A stretch of DNA of 64,000 nucleotides from Tragulus kanchil (GCA_022376925.1 JAIOJX010000004.1:122165123-122229122), one strand, 5' to 3'; counted from the stretch's first letter, positions 23,715-36,164 are shown. Translations and numbers: made by a program. Notes: generated by a model not told the origin, from the letters alone.

Positions 23715-24071
23715 GGGCTTCCCTGATGGTCCAGTGGCTAAGGACACTGCCTTGCAGTGCAAGGCGCGCCAGTTCAATCCCTGGCCTGGGAAGATCCCAT
23801 GTGCCATGGAGCGGCTGGACTGATGTGTCCAACTACCGAGCGGGAGCTCTGGAGCGCATGCGCCCAGAGCCCGTGCTCTGTGACAACAGAGGCCACTGTG
23901 ATGGGAGGCCCACACGGGCCAAAGAACAAAGATGGATGAAACTAGACAAATGAAAGACCAGTGGAAGTGGCCCGCCCACCCCACTCCCTCCCTACCCCTG
24001 CCAAAATAAATAAATAAATAAATGTTTAAAATAAAATTTAAAAAAAGAAAGAAATCCTTAAAAAAAAAAAT
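23715..24071 (+). mobile_element. CHR-type SINE, full length, with target-site duplication
   Basis: All parts of the family are present: head 'gggcttccctgatggtccag', box-B-like 'agttcaatccc', 'gcgcatgcgcccagagcccg', the 'aaagaacaaagatggatgaa' block, a pyrimidine-rich stretch (about 23972-24000), AAAT units and a final A-run. Flanked by 'aaaatctgatcttca' at 23700-23714 and 24072-24086 (15 bp, perfect), so the insertion looks young. Confidence 0.95.
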
Positions 24072-24099
24072 AAAATCTGATCTTCATATAGGACCATGC

Positions 24100-24570
24100 T
24101 TCCAGCCTCCAGTTCTGGTGGCGGCCACATAATGAGAATTGGTGCAAACTCCAGTGATGATGCATACTGCTCTCTGACTTCAGCAGAGTCATGAAAATCC
24201 AATAACTTAGGATCAGAGTAAAGCATGAGAATGACTATACATATTACCCAGGGTCTTAACAGAGATTGTTCTGGATATACCAAAACCCTTTTTCTCCTGA
24301 GCATACAAGCCAACCACACTTCCTATCCTTCTTACAATTAGATGAGGCCACAGAACTGAACTCTGGCCAATGTGGGAGAACACTGTCAGCCTGACCCATA
24401 AAACACTCCAGGGGACACTGGAATGTCAATGTCCAGGGGACACTGGAAACTATGAGTCAAAGATGGAGAAACCTACGTCAGCCTGAATCCTTGAACTATG
24501 TGGGGTCATCGCACATCACCCTGACCACCGCTCAGCCAATAACTGATTCAGTAAAATTATTGAGGTTCCT
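24100..24570 (+). mobile_element. Possible MLT1-type LTR
   Basis: Contains phrases typical of old MaLR LTRs ('aactctggccaatgtgggag', 'cttgaactatgtggggtcat') in the expected order on the plus strand. The 5' boundary is not visible and decay is strong. Could also be another mammalian LTR. Confidence 0.4.
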
Positions 24571-24592
24571 ACAATGACCTTAAGAAAGATAC

Positions 24593-26761
24593 CCCCTCTC
24601 AAGCATAACCTCTCAACATCTTTTACTTTTACATGCAAATAGGAATATATATATACAAAAAGTATACCATATTATACACATCATCATGCAATCTTTTCAT
24701 CTGCCATCATATTGTGAACAATTTCCCATATTCACTGAATCCTTCAATGTTAGAGTATTTAATGACTATAGTGTTCCAAGCTGTGATTATGCCATGCTTT
24801 CAATTTCAAACTTTTTTTATAACTTCCATTTTTCAATTTTGCTTGTACATGATCCAAAGTTGTGTGAGATCTTATTATCATAAAAAAATCATTTCTTCAT
24901 ATAATTATTTGCTGATTTACAGCTGCCATTCAGATTAATGGACTGCTGATGTTGTGCTGTTCAGCCTTATACAAGTTAATATCTTTCTTTGAGTTTGTTC
25001 CATATGAAAAACTTTTCTCATGCCCCATAGGAAGATATCCCACAAAAGTTAATAAATGTCTTTTAAAAGGTTACAGAATAAAAGGACTGGTATGAATCAT
25101 CAGACACTGGGATCAAGTCACTGACTGCTCTGTGACCTCTATTAGCATACAAAATGACTCATTCCCTAAACTGATGATGATAAAAATAAAATAAAAACCT
25201 ATATATTGTGAGGCTTATTTAATTTCCCCCTTCCAAAAGAAAATATGTCTATATAATCACTGCATTAATGGAACAGTACCTAGTTTTTCTCTTTCTCTAT
25301 CAAAGAGGAAATATAATCTCTTTTGGGACGTTTTTGAGAGTAGAGATTAGCAAATGCCTCCATGGGCACACATAACAAATTCAGAAAAAAAAAGTGAATA
25401 ATATTGTACTGCAATACTGCATGACTACAAAGAACAGAAAATAGAAGCTATCTCAAAATGTATAAGGTGAAAATTAATTTCAATAATTTGAAAATTATTT
25501 AAATAAGGAATGTAAACACTTTTCTAGTGTCAAAGAATGCTGCCAATTTATACTGAATATTTAAATGTAATTGTACTCTACACAACAGTGACACAATATA
25601 ACATTAGGGGGAAGGATAAATTAGGAGCTTAACAGATATATACTACTATATGTAAAACAGATAAATAAGATCCTACTTCCCCTCTCAAGCATAACCTCTC
25701 AACATCTTTTACTTTTACATGCAAATAGGAATATATATATACAAAAAGTATACCATATTATACACATCATCATGCAATCTTTTCATCTGCCATCATATTG
25801 TGAACAATTTCCCATATTCACTGAATCCTTCAATGTTAGAGTATTTAATGACTATAGTGTTCCAAGCTGTGATTATGCCATGCTTTCAATTTCAAACTTT
25901 TTTTATAACTTCCATTTTTCAATTTTGCTTGTACATGATCCAAAGTTGTGTGAGATCTTATTATCATAAAAAAATCATTTCTTCATATAATTATTTGCTG
26001 ATTTACAGCTGCCATTCAGATTAATGGACTGCTGATGTTGTGCTGTTCAGCCTTATACAAGTTAATATCTTTCTTTGAGTTTGTTCCATATGAAAAACTT
26101 TTCTCATGCCCCATAGGAAGATATCCCACAAAAGTTAATAAATGTCTTTTAAAAGGTTACAGAATAAAAGGACTGGTATGAATCATCAGACACTGGGATC
26201 AAGTCACTGACTGCTCTGTGACCTCTATTAGCATACAAAATGACTCATTCCCTAAACTGATGATGATAAAAATAAAATAAAAACCTATATATTGTGAGGC
26301 TTATTTAATTTCCCTTCCAAAAGAAAACATGTCTATATAATCACTGCATTAATGGAACAGTACCTAGTTTTTCTCTTTCTCTATCAAAGAGGAAATATAA
26401 TCTCTTTTGGGACGTTTTTGAGAGTAGAGATTAGCAAATGCCTCCATGGGCACACATAACAAATTCAGAAAAAAAAAGTGAATAATATTGTACTGCAATA
26501 CTGCATGACTACAAAGAACAGAAAATAGAAGCTATCTCAAAATGTATAAGGTGAAAATTAATTTCAATAATTTGAAAATTATTTAAATAAGGAATGTAAA
26601 CACTTTTCTAGTGTCAAAGAATGCTGCCAATTTATACTGAATATTTAAATGTAATTGTACTCTACACAACAGTGACACAATATAACATTAGGGGGAAGGA
26701 TAAATTAGGAGCTTAACAGATATATACTACTATATGTAAAACAGATAAATAAGATCCTACT
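24593..26761. repeat. Tandem duplication 7 (unit about 1086 bp)
   Basis: Copy 1 is 24593-25677 and copy 2 is about 25678-26761. Differences seen: a C-run of five versus three near 25228/26312, and one A/G-type change in the 'aaaatatgtc'/'aaaacatgtc' stretch. The 101-codon and 65-codon frames at 24633 and 24686 recur at 25719 and 25772. Confidence 0.97.
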
Positions 26762-26861
26762 GTATAGGACAGGGAATTAATAACTTAGAATGCAATACCT
26801 TATAAACCTATAATGTAAAACCTTTAAATAACCTATAATGGAAAAAAATCTGAAAAAGTAT
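26690..26861 (+). mobile_element. L1 3' end, left part (split by BovB)
   Basis: Artiodactyl L1 3' UTR motifs: 'aataagatcctactgtatag' and 'taacctataatggaaaaaaa'. The right part of the same L1 end resumes at 27276, after a BovB insertion. The first about 70 bp also occur at 25606-25677 through duplication 7. Confidence 0.7.
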
Positions 26862-27229
26862 ATTTTGTTGTTCAGTCGCTCAGTCGTGTCTGTCTCTTTG
26901 CAGCCCTACAGAGTGTAGCATGCCAAGCTTCCCTGTCATTCATTATCTCCCAGAGTTTGCTCAAACTTAGGTCCATTGAACTGATGATGCCATCTCATCT
27001 CATCCTCTGTCTTTCCCTTCTCCTCACGCCCTCAGGGTCTTTTCTTATGAGTCAGCTCTTTGCATTAGGTGGCCAAAGTATTGTGGCTTCATCTTCAGCA
27101 CCAGTCCTTCCAATGAATATTTAGGGTTGACTTCCTTTAGGATTAACTAGGTTCCTTTATCACCACTGTATTTACTGAAACTTTTTCTCACTAATACTGT
27201 CATTTAGGACATTTTCTTAAGCCAGCCAG

Positions 27230-27232
<3 letters not shown>
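26862..27232 (-). mobile_element. BovB LINE 3' fragment, minus strand
   Basis: BovB end motifs in reverse orientation: 'ttgttcagtcgctcagtcgt', 'tgatgatgccatctcatctc', 'atcctctgtctttcccttct', 'aggtggccaaagtattgtgg'. BovB is a ruminant LINE whose 3' end gave rise to BovA/Bov-tA. The fragment sits inside an L1 3' end. From 26965 on it is repeated at 28048-28315. Confidence 0.85.

Positions 27233-27233
<1 letters not shown>

Positions 27234-27276
<43 letters not shown>
27234..27276. repeat. (GT)n microsatellite, copy 1
   Basis: About 20 GT units between BovB and the L1 3' end. The duplicate lies at 28317-28357. Confidence 0.95.
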
Positions 27277-27370
27277 ATAATATATGTATATATATGAATC
27301 ACTTTGCTGTATACGAGATTCTAATATAATACTGTAAATCAACTATACTTCCATTAAGAAAAAATAAAAC
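27276..27370 (+). mobile_element. L1 3' end, right part, copy 1
   Basis: 'gaatcactttgctgtatacg' and 'gtaaatcaactatacttcca' followed by an A-rich tail are the terminal L1 3' UTR of artiodactyls. This completes the element begun at 26690. Duplicate at 28357-28451. Confidence 0.8.
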
Positions 27371-27662
27371 CTTGAAATGATCTTCCCAATTACAGATCCT
27401 AAAATAAAGGATGTAATAGAATTATGACACAATGCTGACTACACACTTCATAATTACATTTCAATAAATATTATCCAACTCCTTACATGTGATTATTTTT
27501 AGGTATAAATACTCTTAATAAACTATGTAAAAGAACATTAAAACTCACTGCTGTCAATCTGAGGAAGCTTTAGTACTAATAAGTCGCCTTAGTGTCTTTC
27601 TTTGTAAGAAATATGGCTAATGTGGAAAGCTTTTGATATGTGGAATCAGTATTAGCTTTGAA

Positions 27663-27873
27663 GGGCTTCCCAGGTGGTCCAGTGGTAAAGAATCTACCTG
27701 CCAATGGAGGGGACATGGGCTCCAAGTCTGAGTCCAGAAGATCCCTGGAGAAGAAAATGGCAACCCACTCCAGTATTTTTGTCAAGGAAATCCCATGGAC
27801 AGAGGAACCTGGTGGGTTTCAGTCTATGGCACTTCAAAGAGTCAGACACCACTGAGCAACTAAACAGCAGTGC
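27663..27873 (+). mobile_element. Bov-tA SINE, copy 1
   Basis: Full structure: 'gggcttcccaggtggtccag', 'aatggcaacccactccagta', 'gtcagacaccactgagcaac'. Flanked by 'ttagctttgaa' at 27652-27662 and 27874-27884. Confidence 0.93.
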
Positions 27874-28047
27874 TTAGCTTTGAAATCTGTCTCTTGCACG
27901 TCCTAACCATGTGATCTCCACCTATTACTTCCACTCCCCTTAGTCACTGTTTCTATAAAATAACTGAATACCCATAGCACAGGACTTATTGTAAATATTT
28001 ACTTTGATATTGCTCCTTCCTCTACTCACCCGCACACCCCAGGGTCA

Positions 28048-28312
28048 ACTTAGGTACATTGAACTGATGATGCCATCTCATCTCATCCTCTGTCTTTCCC
28101 TTCTCCTCACGCCCTCAGGGTCTTTTCTTATGAGTCAGCTCTTTGCATTAGGTGGCCAAAGTATTGTGGCTTCATCTTCAGCACCAGTCCTTCCAATGAA
28201 TATTTAGGGTTGACTTCCTTTAGGATTAACTAGGTTCCTTTATCACCACTGTATTTACTGAAACTTTTTCTCACTAATACTGTCATTTAGGACATTTTCT
28301 TAAGCCAGCCAG

Positions 28313-28315
<3 letters not shown>
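28048..28315 (-). mobile_element. BovB LINE 3' fragment, duplicated part
   Basis: Second copy of the BovB stretch starting at 26965. It begins abruptly at the duplication junction. Confidence 0.85.
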
Positions 28316-28356
<41 letters not shown>

Positions 28357-28357
<1 letters not shown>

Positions 28358-28451
28358 ATAATATATGTATATATATGAATCACTTTGCTGTATACGAGAT
28401 TCTAATATAATACTGTAAATCAACTATACTTCCATTAAGAAAAAATAAAAC
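28357..28451 (+). mobile_element. L1 3' end, right part, copy 2
   Basis: Duplicate of 27276-27370, preceded by the duplicated (GT)n tract at 28317-28357. Confidence 0.8.
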
Positions 28452-28743
28452 CTTGAAATGATCTTCCCAATTACAGATCCTAAAATAAAGGATGTAATAG
28501 AATTATGACACAATGCTGACTACACACTTCATAATTACATTTCAATAAATATTATCCAACTCCTTACATGTGATTATTTTTAGGTATAAATACTCTTAAT
28601 AAACTATGTAAAAGAACATTAAAACTCACTGCTGTCAATCTGAGGAAGCTTTAGTACTAATAAGTCGCCTTAGTGTCTTTCTTTGTAAGAAATATGGCTA
28701 ATGTGGAAAGCTTTTGATATGTGGAATCAGTATTAGCTTTGAA

Positions 28744-28954
28744 GGGCTTCCCAGGTGGTCCAGTGGTAAAGAATCTACCTGCCAATGGAGGGGACATGGG
28801 CTCCAAGTCTGAGTCCAGAAGATCCCTGGAGAAGAAAATGGCAACCCACTCCAGTATTTTTGTCAAGGAAATCCCATGGACAGAGGAACCTGGTGGGTTT
28901 CAGTCTATGGCACTTCAAAGAGTCAGACACCACTGAGCAACTAAACAGCAGTGC
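28744..28954 (+). mobile_element. Bov-tA SINE, copy 2
   Basis: Duplicate of 27663-27873, including both flanking 11-bp repeats, so it is not an independent insertion. Confidence 0.93.
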
Positions 28955-29105
28955 TTAGCTTTGAAATCTGTCTCTTGCACGTCCTAACCATGTGATCTCC
29001 ACCTATTACTTCCACTCCCCTTAGTCACTGTTTCTATAAAATAACTGAATACCCATAGCACAGGACTTATTGTAAATATTTACTTTGATATTGCATATGA
29101 AGAAA

Positions 29106-29345
29106 TTGGGGTCTTCACAGGTGCCTCAGTGGTAACACACAAAAAAAAAAACATCCACCAGCCAATGCAGGAGACACAGGACACACAGGTCGGATTCCTG
29201 GGTCAGAAAGATCCTCTGGAGGAGGAAATGGCAACCCACTCGAGTATTCTTGCCTGGGAAATTCCATGGACAGGGAGCCTAGAGGGCTATAGCCCATAGA
29301 TTTGCAAGGAGTCAGGCATGACAGCAACTGAGCATACACTCACAG
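29106..29345 (+). mobile_element. Bov-tA SINE with internal A-run
   Basis: A diverged Bov-tA ('gtgcctcagtggtaac' head; 'aatggcaacccactcgagta' body) with an A11 run at about 29139-29149 inserted in the tRNA-like part. Flanked by 'atgaagaaa' at 29097-29105 and 29346-29354. Confidence 0.88.
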
Positions 29346-29925
29346 ATGAAGAAACTAGCACAGTACCTAGAACAAAGTGGTCAACAATTGTTGGTTCCTT
29401 TTTCACCACTATATTTACTGAAACATTTATGAAGTTTATATGCTAATACAGGCATACAGGTTTTTAAGGAAAACATGCTATAATATCTGGGTATAGGTGT
29501 TGTGATGAAAACCACAGCAAGAAAGAGTAACACAAAATGATAGGACTGACTCTGTTTGCAACTTTAGATAGGCTTTACTGAGTAGGCTTTACTGAGAAGG
29601 ATATGTTTCTGCAGATACTTGAATAAGATGAGGCAGGGTCACTGGAATATCTGAGGGAAAACATTATGAGTAGAGGGTAAAGTAGGTACAAAGGTTCTAA
29701 GAGCAAGTCAGGCAAATCACAAAAATAGCAAGGCAAGGGACGGCATGTCAAGAATGGGTGGGAGGTGCATGAATTTGAACAGGAACTATGTCATCTACAG
29801 CCTTCTAAGCTGTTTGTAAGAACTTTCAGTTGCTGCACTCACCCTCTGCAATGGTCCGTACTCTGTCTGGGGGGTGTGTTTCTCTCTGAATAAATCTAAT
29901 TCTTACCTTAAAAAGGGAGGGGGAA
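29346..29925 (-). mobile_element. Possible L2 remnant in unique DNA
   Basis: About 29575-29830 follows the order of a minus-strand L2 3' region ('gtacaaaggttctaagagca', 'aagaatgggtgggaggtgca'), but heavily decayed. The rest of the stretch shows nothing recognisable. Confidence 0.35.
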
Positions 29926-30235
29926 GACTTTCCTGGTGGTCCAGTGGGTAAGGACACCGCCCTGCAGTGCAAGGGGCGCCGGTTCGATCCCTGGCCTGGG
30001 AGGATCCCATGTGCCACAGAGCGGCTGGACCAATGTGTCCAACTACTGAGCGGGAGCTCTGGAGCACATGCGCCCAGAGCCCGTGCTCTGTGACAACAGA
30101 GGCCACTGTGATGGGAGGCCCACACGGGCCAAAAAACAAAGATGGATGAAAATATATAAATGAAAGACCAGTGGAAGTGGCCCTCCCGCTCCTCTCCCTC
30201 CCCAACCCGCCCCCTCCTTCCTGCCAAAAAGAAAA
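29926..30235 (+). mobile_element. CHR-type SINE
   Basis: Body nearly identical to the copy at 23715, including 'gcgccggttcgatccctggc' and 'gcgcatgcgcc'-like sequence shortened to 'cacatgcgcccagagcccgt'. A pyrimidine-rich segment lies at about 30182-30222. No AAAT tail: it ends 'gccaaaaagaaaagagaggg', and the purine-rich flanks (29914-29925, 30232-30245) make the target-site duplication ambiguous. Confidence 0.9.
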
Positions 30236-30856
30236 GAGAGGGGGAGAGAACTTCCAACTCTACTCGGACTTAAATGAGAGGCATTTGAAATTAACAAGAT
30301 GACAGCAAGAGTAAAAGGCGGGTGGCTGATAATTGTGCATTTTGGAATATTCCAAGTAAAAGATAATGGTGGCTTGATCAGAATGGTAGCTATGAAAATG
30401 AGTCACGAATTGTCAAATTCCGATATTTTTAAAAGCAAAGCTAATTATATTTTCCAATAGGTTGCACACAAGATGTGAGATCACCCAAAAAGGAGACAAG
30501 AATAACACCTAGACTTTTGGCAGTGGCACCTGGAAGGATGAACTAGTCACTTACTGAGAAAAAGTATGAAAAGAGAAGTTTGGGGAGGAAAGAACAGGAG
30601 TTTGGCTTCACACATGCTATATTTAAAACATGCACTAAACATTTAAGTGGATCTATAAAGAAAACATCTGGATAATAAGGAGACTGAGACTGATAATAAA
30701 ATTTAGGCATCTATAGATGATACTTAAAGTCATGAAACCAAATGCATTCTCCAATCAGGAGCCAGTGTAGACAAGGGAGAGAAGAGATCCAAGGCTGTCT
30801 TGGAGCAATCAGTGTTTAGGGTTAGTTGAGTGGTTTACCCACCTGTGGTAGCACAA
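30236..30856. other. Purine-rich unique DNA
   Basis: No gene. The A+G bias and phrase order recall an ancient mammalian repeat, also sensed at 31230-31560 and 33280-33620, but I cannot name it with confidence. Confidence 0.35.
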
Positions 30857-33135
30857 TCTAATATAAACCATTTCCATCTTATTGTACAACCCTTCTGGGC
30901 ACTGTCTTCTCCATTAGAGTGTTTCTTCCCCATCATCCACGAGCCAGGGTTGTTGTAGAAAATCCCACTCCTGACACCAAATGAATGCCTTTTTCCTTAC
31001 ACCAACGAATTCTCTAACTCTCTGATACCAGTCAAGTGTCCTACAGTTTCCCACTAATGATCCAGAGCTAGTGTCATATGCCACAGGTATAACTATTAAG
31101 CCCCACAGGACGACCCTCATTTCAGGCACCAGTGACCAATATCAAGTTCTCAGTCTACCATACTTTTGTCCAACTTGGTTACAATGTCACAGGTTCCCAA
31201 AAATCCCTCAATTCAAAAACTTCCTACAAAGGAAGTTGAGGGGAAAGATATGTGAAGGAGGAAGAAAATTAGAAGAGCATGGTGTCCTGAAGCCAAGTGA
31301 AGAAAGAGTCTCAAGAGGGATGATTGTGTAAAAAGTCACTGATGACACAAGAAAGATAAAGACAAACAATTACAGGCTTTAACAATGGACACTGATTGGT
31401 AACCTTTAAGAGAACTGTTTGTCTGGAGTAGAGGGGATGAAAGTCTGATTGGAACAGGTCTGAGAGAGAATGAGAGGAGAAAAATAAAGGACCATGCTGC
31501 CCCTAAAAGAACATGCTAAATCAAGAGAGATTTAAGGGGCTATTTATTTTTACTTTTAAGACAGGAGATATTGTCAGCATGTTGTTTCGCTGATGGGAAT
31601 GATCCACTGCAAGAGAGGAAATTGGAATTCAAGACATAAAATGGAAATCTACTGGCACTCTGTCCCTGAGGAGAGGAGAGGGAAGAGGCCCCGGTATACG
31701 TTAGAGGGGTTGGCCTTATCTATGATCAGTGATAGCTGTTGATAGGAACAGAAAGGAAAGCACAGATACAGGAAGGAGAGAAAATATGCTAGTGTGTGCT
31801 TGAGCAAGTCTCTTGAAATTGCTCTTCTCAGATGAAAAAGAAAAACCATTAATTGAAAGTATAGATTAGCAAGAGTGCTGGAAAGTTTAAAGAAAGAAAA
31901 GCTGTTAACTGCTTTACACAGGGATTCTCCGTCTTAGCACTACAGACATTTGTGGGATGATAATTCTTTGTGAGCATGTGCATCATGGATGTCTAATATA
32001 AACCATTTCCATCTTATTGTACAACCCTTCTGGGCACTGTCTTCTCCATTAGAGTGTTTCTTCCCCATCATCCACGAGCCAGGGTTGTTGTAGAAAATCC
32101 CTCCTGACACCAAATGAATGCCTTTTCCTTACACCAACGAATTCTCTAACTCTCTGATACCAGTCAAGTGTCCTACAGTTTCCCACTAATGATCCAGAGC
32201 TAGTGTCATATGCCACAGGTATAACTATTAAGCCCCACAGGACGACCCTCATTTCAGGCACCAGTGACCAATATCAAGTTCTCAGTCTACCATACTTTTG
32301 TCCAACTTGGTTACAATGTCACAGGTTCCCAAAAATCCCTCAATTCAAAAACTTCCTACAAAGGAAGTTGAGGGGAAAGATATGTGAAGGAGGAAGAAAA
32401 TTAGAAGAGCATGGTGTCCTGAAGCCAAGTGAAGAAAGAGTCTCAAGAGGGATGATTGTGTAAAAAGTCACTGATGACACAAGAAAGATAAAGACAAACA
32501 ATTACAGGCTTTAACAATGGACACTGATTGGTAACCTTTAAGAGAACTGTTTGTCTGGAGTAGAGGGGATGAAAGTCTGATTGGAACAGGTCTGAGAGAG
32601 AATGAGAGGAGAAAAATAAAGGACCATGCTGCCCCTAAAAGAACATGCTAAATCAAGAGAGATTTAAGGGGCTATTTATTTTTACTTTTAAGACAGGAGA
32701 TATTGTCAGCATGTTGTTTCGCTGATGGGAATGATCCACTGCAAGAGAGGAAATTGGAATTCAAGACATAAAATGGAAATCTACTGGCACTCTGTCCCTG
32801 AGGAGAGGAGAGGGAAGAGGCCCCGGTATACGTTAGAGGGGTTGGCCTTATCTATGATCAGTGATAGCTGTTGATAGGAACAGAAAGGAAAGCACAGATA
32901 CAGGAAGGAGAGAAAATATGCTAGTGTGTGCTTGAGCAAGTCTCTTGAAATTGCTCTTCTCAGATGAAAAAGAAAAACCATTAATTGAAAGTATAGATTA
33001 GCAAGAGTGCTGGAAAGTTTAAAGAAAGAAAAGCTGTTAACTGCTTTACACAGGGATTCTCCGTCTTAGCACTACAGACATTTGTGGGATGATAATTCTT
33101 TGTGGAGCATGGTGGACTGTGCATCATAGGATGTC
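30857..33135. repeat. Tandem duplication 9 (unit about 1135 bp)
   Basis: Copy 1 is 30857-31991 and copy 2 is 31992-about 33135. The end of copy 1 is degraded: 'tgtgagcatgtgcatcatgg' against the longer 'tgtggagcatggtggactgt' version in copy 2. The start of copy 2 has lost two bases near 32100 and one T near 32130, which shifts the frame of the 71-codon minus-strand frame. Edge-concentrated errors fit raw read ends. Confidence 0.97.
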
Positions 33136-33269
33136 TAGTAGCACCCCTGATCTTTACCTATGACATTCATCCAGTAGCACCACCTCCTCCAGGTTATGAC
33201 AACCAAAACTATCTCCAGATACTTCCTATGTCCTCTGGGGGCAAAATTACACCTGGTTGAGAACCACTG
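33050..33269 (-). mobile_element. MER20 DNA transposon (hAT-Charlie)
   Basis: Reads as MER20 in reverse: 'cactacagacatttgtggga', 'aggatgtctagtagcacccc', 'gttatgacaaccaaaactat', 'ctctgggggcaaaattacac', ending 'gttgagaaccactg'. Non-autonomous, no coding capacity. Its first about 70 bp also occur at about 31920-31990 at the end of copy 1 of duplication 9. Confidence 0.88.
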
Positions 33270-33858
33270 ATTCTACTAAGTGATGGAGACAGTGAGTGGA
33301 TAAGGAAAATGCAAACAGGTTGTGGTCATCTGAGGTTCACTTGAGGTTAGTGGTCATGGATTTCAAATGAGGCCAGTCCCCTTGCTTTTGAGAGTTTTTC
33401 CAGCTATGTTTGGTTGGAGCAGGCATGTTAGTACAACAAAGTCAGAGAGGAGCAAAGAACTGAAGATGGTATGCAGGTAGGTAGTTATAATGATAGAATG
33501 TAAGTCAGACAAAGAGCAAAGGAGGGATGTGAGACCATGGAGGGACAAGGAAAGATGATGTAACAACAGATTACAGATCCTAGATTGATGGAGGTGTCTG
33601 GGTACCAGAAGGGATGAACTGAGAAATTATGAGATAACGGTTAAGGAGAAAGGTGCTTGGAACTCACTTATTCATAACTGCTTAAAGTTATTTCTAATCA
33701 CATGGACATATTACTACATAAAATGTATATAATCATAGCATATATCATTATAGTCATCCTATAATAAGAGAATGAGAAATCTTTAACCCCATGATTAGTC
33801 AGAAACTGTGTTGCAAATATCTAATTAGTGGAATTAACAAAGTATAAGATTCAAATAG
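33270..33858. other. Unique DNA, possible old repeat
   Basis: G+A-rich until about 33650, then AT-rich. No coding signal. Confidence 0.4.
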
Positions 33859-34065
33859 AGCTTCCCTAGTGGCTCAGCAGTAAAGAATCCACCTGTAATG
33901 CAGAAGACAGATTCGATCTCTGGGTCACGACAATTCCATGGAGGAGGGAAATGGCAACCCACTCCAGTACTCTTGCCTAGAAAATCCCATAGACAGAGAA
34001 GCCTTGTGGGCTACTGTCCAAAGAGTCTCAAAGAGTTGAACACAACTGAACAATTGAGCACACAC
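33859..34065 (+). mobile_element. Bov-tA SINE with target-site duplication
   Basis: Head 'gagcttccctagtggctcag', body 'aatggcaacccactccagta', 3' part 'gttgaacacaactgaacaat'. Flanked by 'aagattcaaata' at 33847-33858 and 34066-34077. Confidence 0.92.
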
Positions 34066-34884
34066 AAGATTCAAATATCCTTTAGACTTTACCTGTAGAA
34101 AACATAACCTAATAAAGCCTATTAAGCCAAGTTTTGCTTTTTATTTGCTTATAATTTTCTAAATCTCAATAAATAAGTGAAGGCAACAGGATCCAAGCTT
34201 GCTATAAGTTCAAGGATTTACGTGATACTTAACTTGCTTACCTGTGAGAAAACTTGAGGCAAGAGGCACTTTCCTCAGAAAAGGAGCTATCAAGCTTGTA
34301 AAAATCAAAGTATCTAAGCAAACCTCTTATTATTAGAAAAATGACCATGATATTCTATATCCTTCAGGGAAAATTTAACCTGGTCTTTGATTTTTGGCAT
34401 TTTCAGCTACTAAAATTAAACCGAACAATAAAGAGGGGAAAAGAATGCAGAACAAAAGACAAAATAAAGTCATATACCTATTTCAGTTCTTCAGCGTGGC
34501 TGAAAGAAAAATAAGAACAAAGTACATTTTCCTTACATTCTAACTAATGTTTCACCCTTCTGCTTCTGAAGAATAATGTTTTTCTGTGATTTTATAATAA
34601 ATCTAAAACACTATCATCTTTAGCATGAAACACTAAGTCGTGGTTTCACCAAAAATAGGCACCCTATATTATAAGCATCTAAGTTTGTTTTAATAATTCT
34701 CAGATACCCACTTCTACTATGTCAGCCCCCTGAGTATACCACTATGATTATCTGTTGTTTAAAGAAAGATGTCCTAAGTACGTTATCTAAGTGAACAAAA
34801 GCATAAACATTTCAACTATCAAATCATCAGAACTGCTTAGGCAAGCATAAATGTCTCCTGGCTCCAGTGTATCCCTTATGGAAT

Positions 34885-34910
34885 TTGTGTGTGTGTGTGT
34901 GTGTGTGTGT
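34885..34910. repeat. (GT)n microsatellite
   Basis: About 13 GT units. Confidence 0.9.
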
Positions 34911-35189
34911 TACTTACTCTGCTGTTGCAATGATAGCAGGCCCATGCTGAGATAATAAAATTATAGATCTCCTTCTTATAGCTTAAGTGTTTTTCATATC
35001 TTGTTAAGTAGAGGTTTATTTCCAGATAGTGATACATTTTAATATGGTGCAAATACAGGAAAAACATCTAAGATGTTTAGGAAATCAGTAACACAATCAA
35101 TAAAAAGTACCACAAGGGAAAATAGAGTTTAGGAAAAGACTCAAGCTTCCTTGATTGGATTTCATTTGAGAAGGCAGAAGGTAATCTAC

Positions 35190-35305
35190 TATTTATATAC
35201 TTATATATATATATTTATATACTTTATACATGTTTATATATATATATACTTTATATATACCTATTTAAATATACATTTTTTATATATTTATATATTTCTT
35301 CTCAC
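35190..35305. repeat. (TA)/(TTTATA)-rich low-complexity tract
   Basis: Several runs of 'tatatatat' separated by TTTATA units; AT-only for long stretches. Confidence 0.85.
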
Positions 35306-36164
35306 TTTCATCAGCAAACTGAATTCATCAAGTCCTGCTCTAATTTTTTCAACAATCCTTTGGTTTTGCAAAGTGAAAACATCACCCCTCCTGGCTGATA
35401 GTCAACTCAGTGACTGACTAAGAAATTTCCTTTTTTAGGTCCCATCTTCACATCACACAAGACCACTGCCTCTGGCTATACAACCAAGCTAACGTGCCAT
35501 AGAGGATTACAGAGCAATACAAGAGAAGCCACAGCCTATTATCGCTTCCTTTGGTGAAATAATTTCTTTTGGATTGGTATCAGATTCCATCTAATACTGT
35601 CTGTTTCTGAGATCTTTCTTTTTCCCTCCAACAGAAGTCCTCTCAACTGTCACACTGACAAGGTGGCCTTTTTCTCATGTCCCTAAGTGCCTTCACTACT
35701 AAGGATTCAGATAAGAACTGGGGATGAGTGACTGGGTTAATGATAAAATTGCTAATTAAAGCCCTGTTTTCAACACTCCTGAAAGATTAACCAACTGGGC
35801 CAAACTTTAGAATGCTTTTAACAGTGTACACTGTTTGATAAACAAAAGGCTTTAACAATTTCAAAGAAAGCAACATCAAGAAATTTCCAAAGACATCTTT
35901 CCCTCCAGAGGGAGTACACAAATAGACAATTTAATCAAAGCTTCATAAGGCTTTTCTTCCTAGTGAGCACTGTTGCTTGGCAGGCAAGCACAGAAGTTGA
36001 TCAACTGAATGTTTATATATTAAGCAGACACAATAAAAGCAATACAAATCTAGAATTGTAGTTTTCTTTCAAAATTAATCTAATCATTTCAATTTTAAAA
36101 CTAGTGAGAAAAAAATTTCAATTTCTGACTTTCTCAGCAAGATATTGTCAGAGACATAGTATAA

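Larger units (their letters stand above)
26965..29094. repeat. Tandem duplication 8 (unit about 1083 bp)
   Basis: Copy 1 is 26965-28013, filler about 28014-28047 ('tccttcctctactcacccgc' onward), copy 2 is 28048-29094. A C/A difference lies within 10 bp of the copy 2 start. The Bov-tA at 27663 and the (GT)n tract are both carried twice, the second with the same target-site duplication. Confidence 0.97.
34078..35837. other. Unique AT-rich DNA with two simple repeats
   Basis: No gene or named element. Holds a (GT)n tract at 34885-34910 and a TATA-type AT-rich tract at about 35190-35305. The 88-codon plus-strand frame at 35151 is generated by the latter (Tyr/Ile/Phe rich). Confidence 0.5.

Noticed and set aside
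23681..23984. Frames of 60-100 codons on both strands that look alike at 23.7, 30.0, 42.3, 48.4, 51.7, 52.8, 58.0 and 63.4 kb
   Set aside because: Their similarity is that of the CHR-type SINE they lie in; they are not a protein family.
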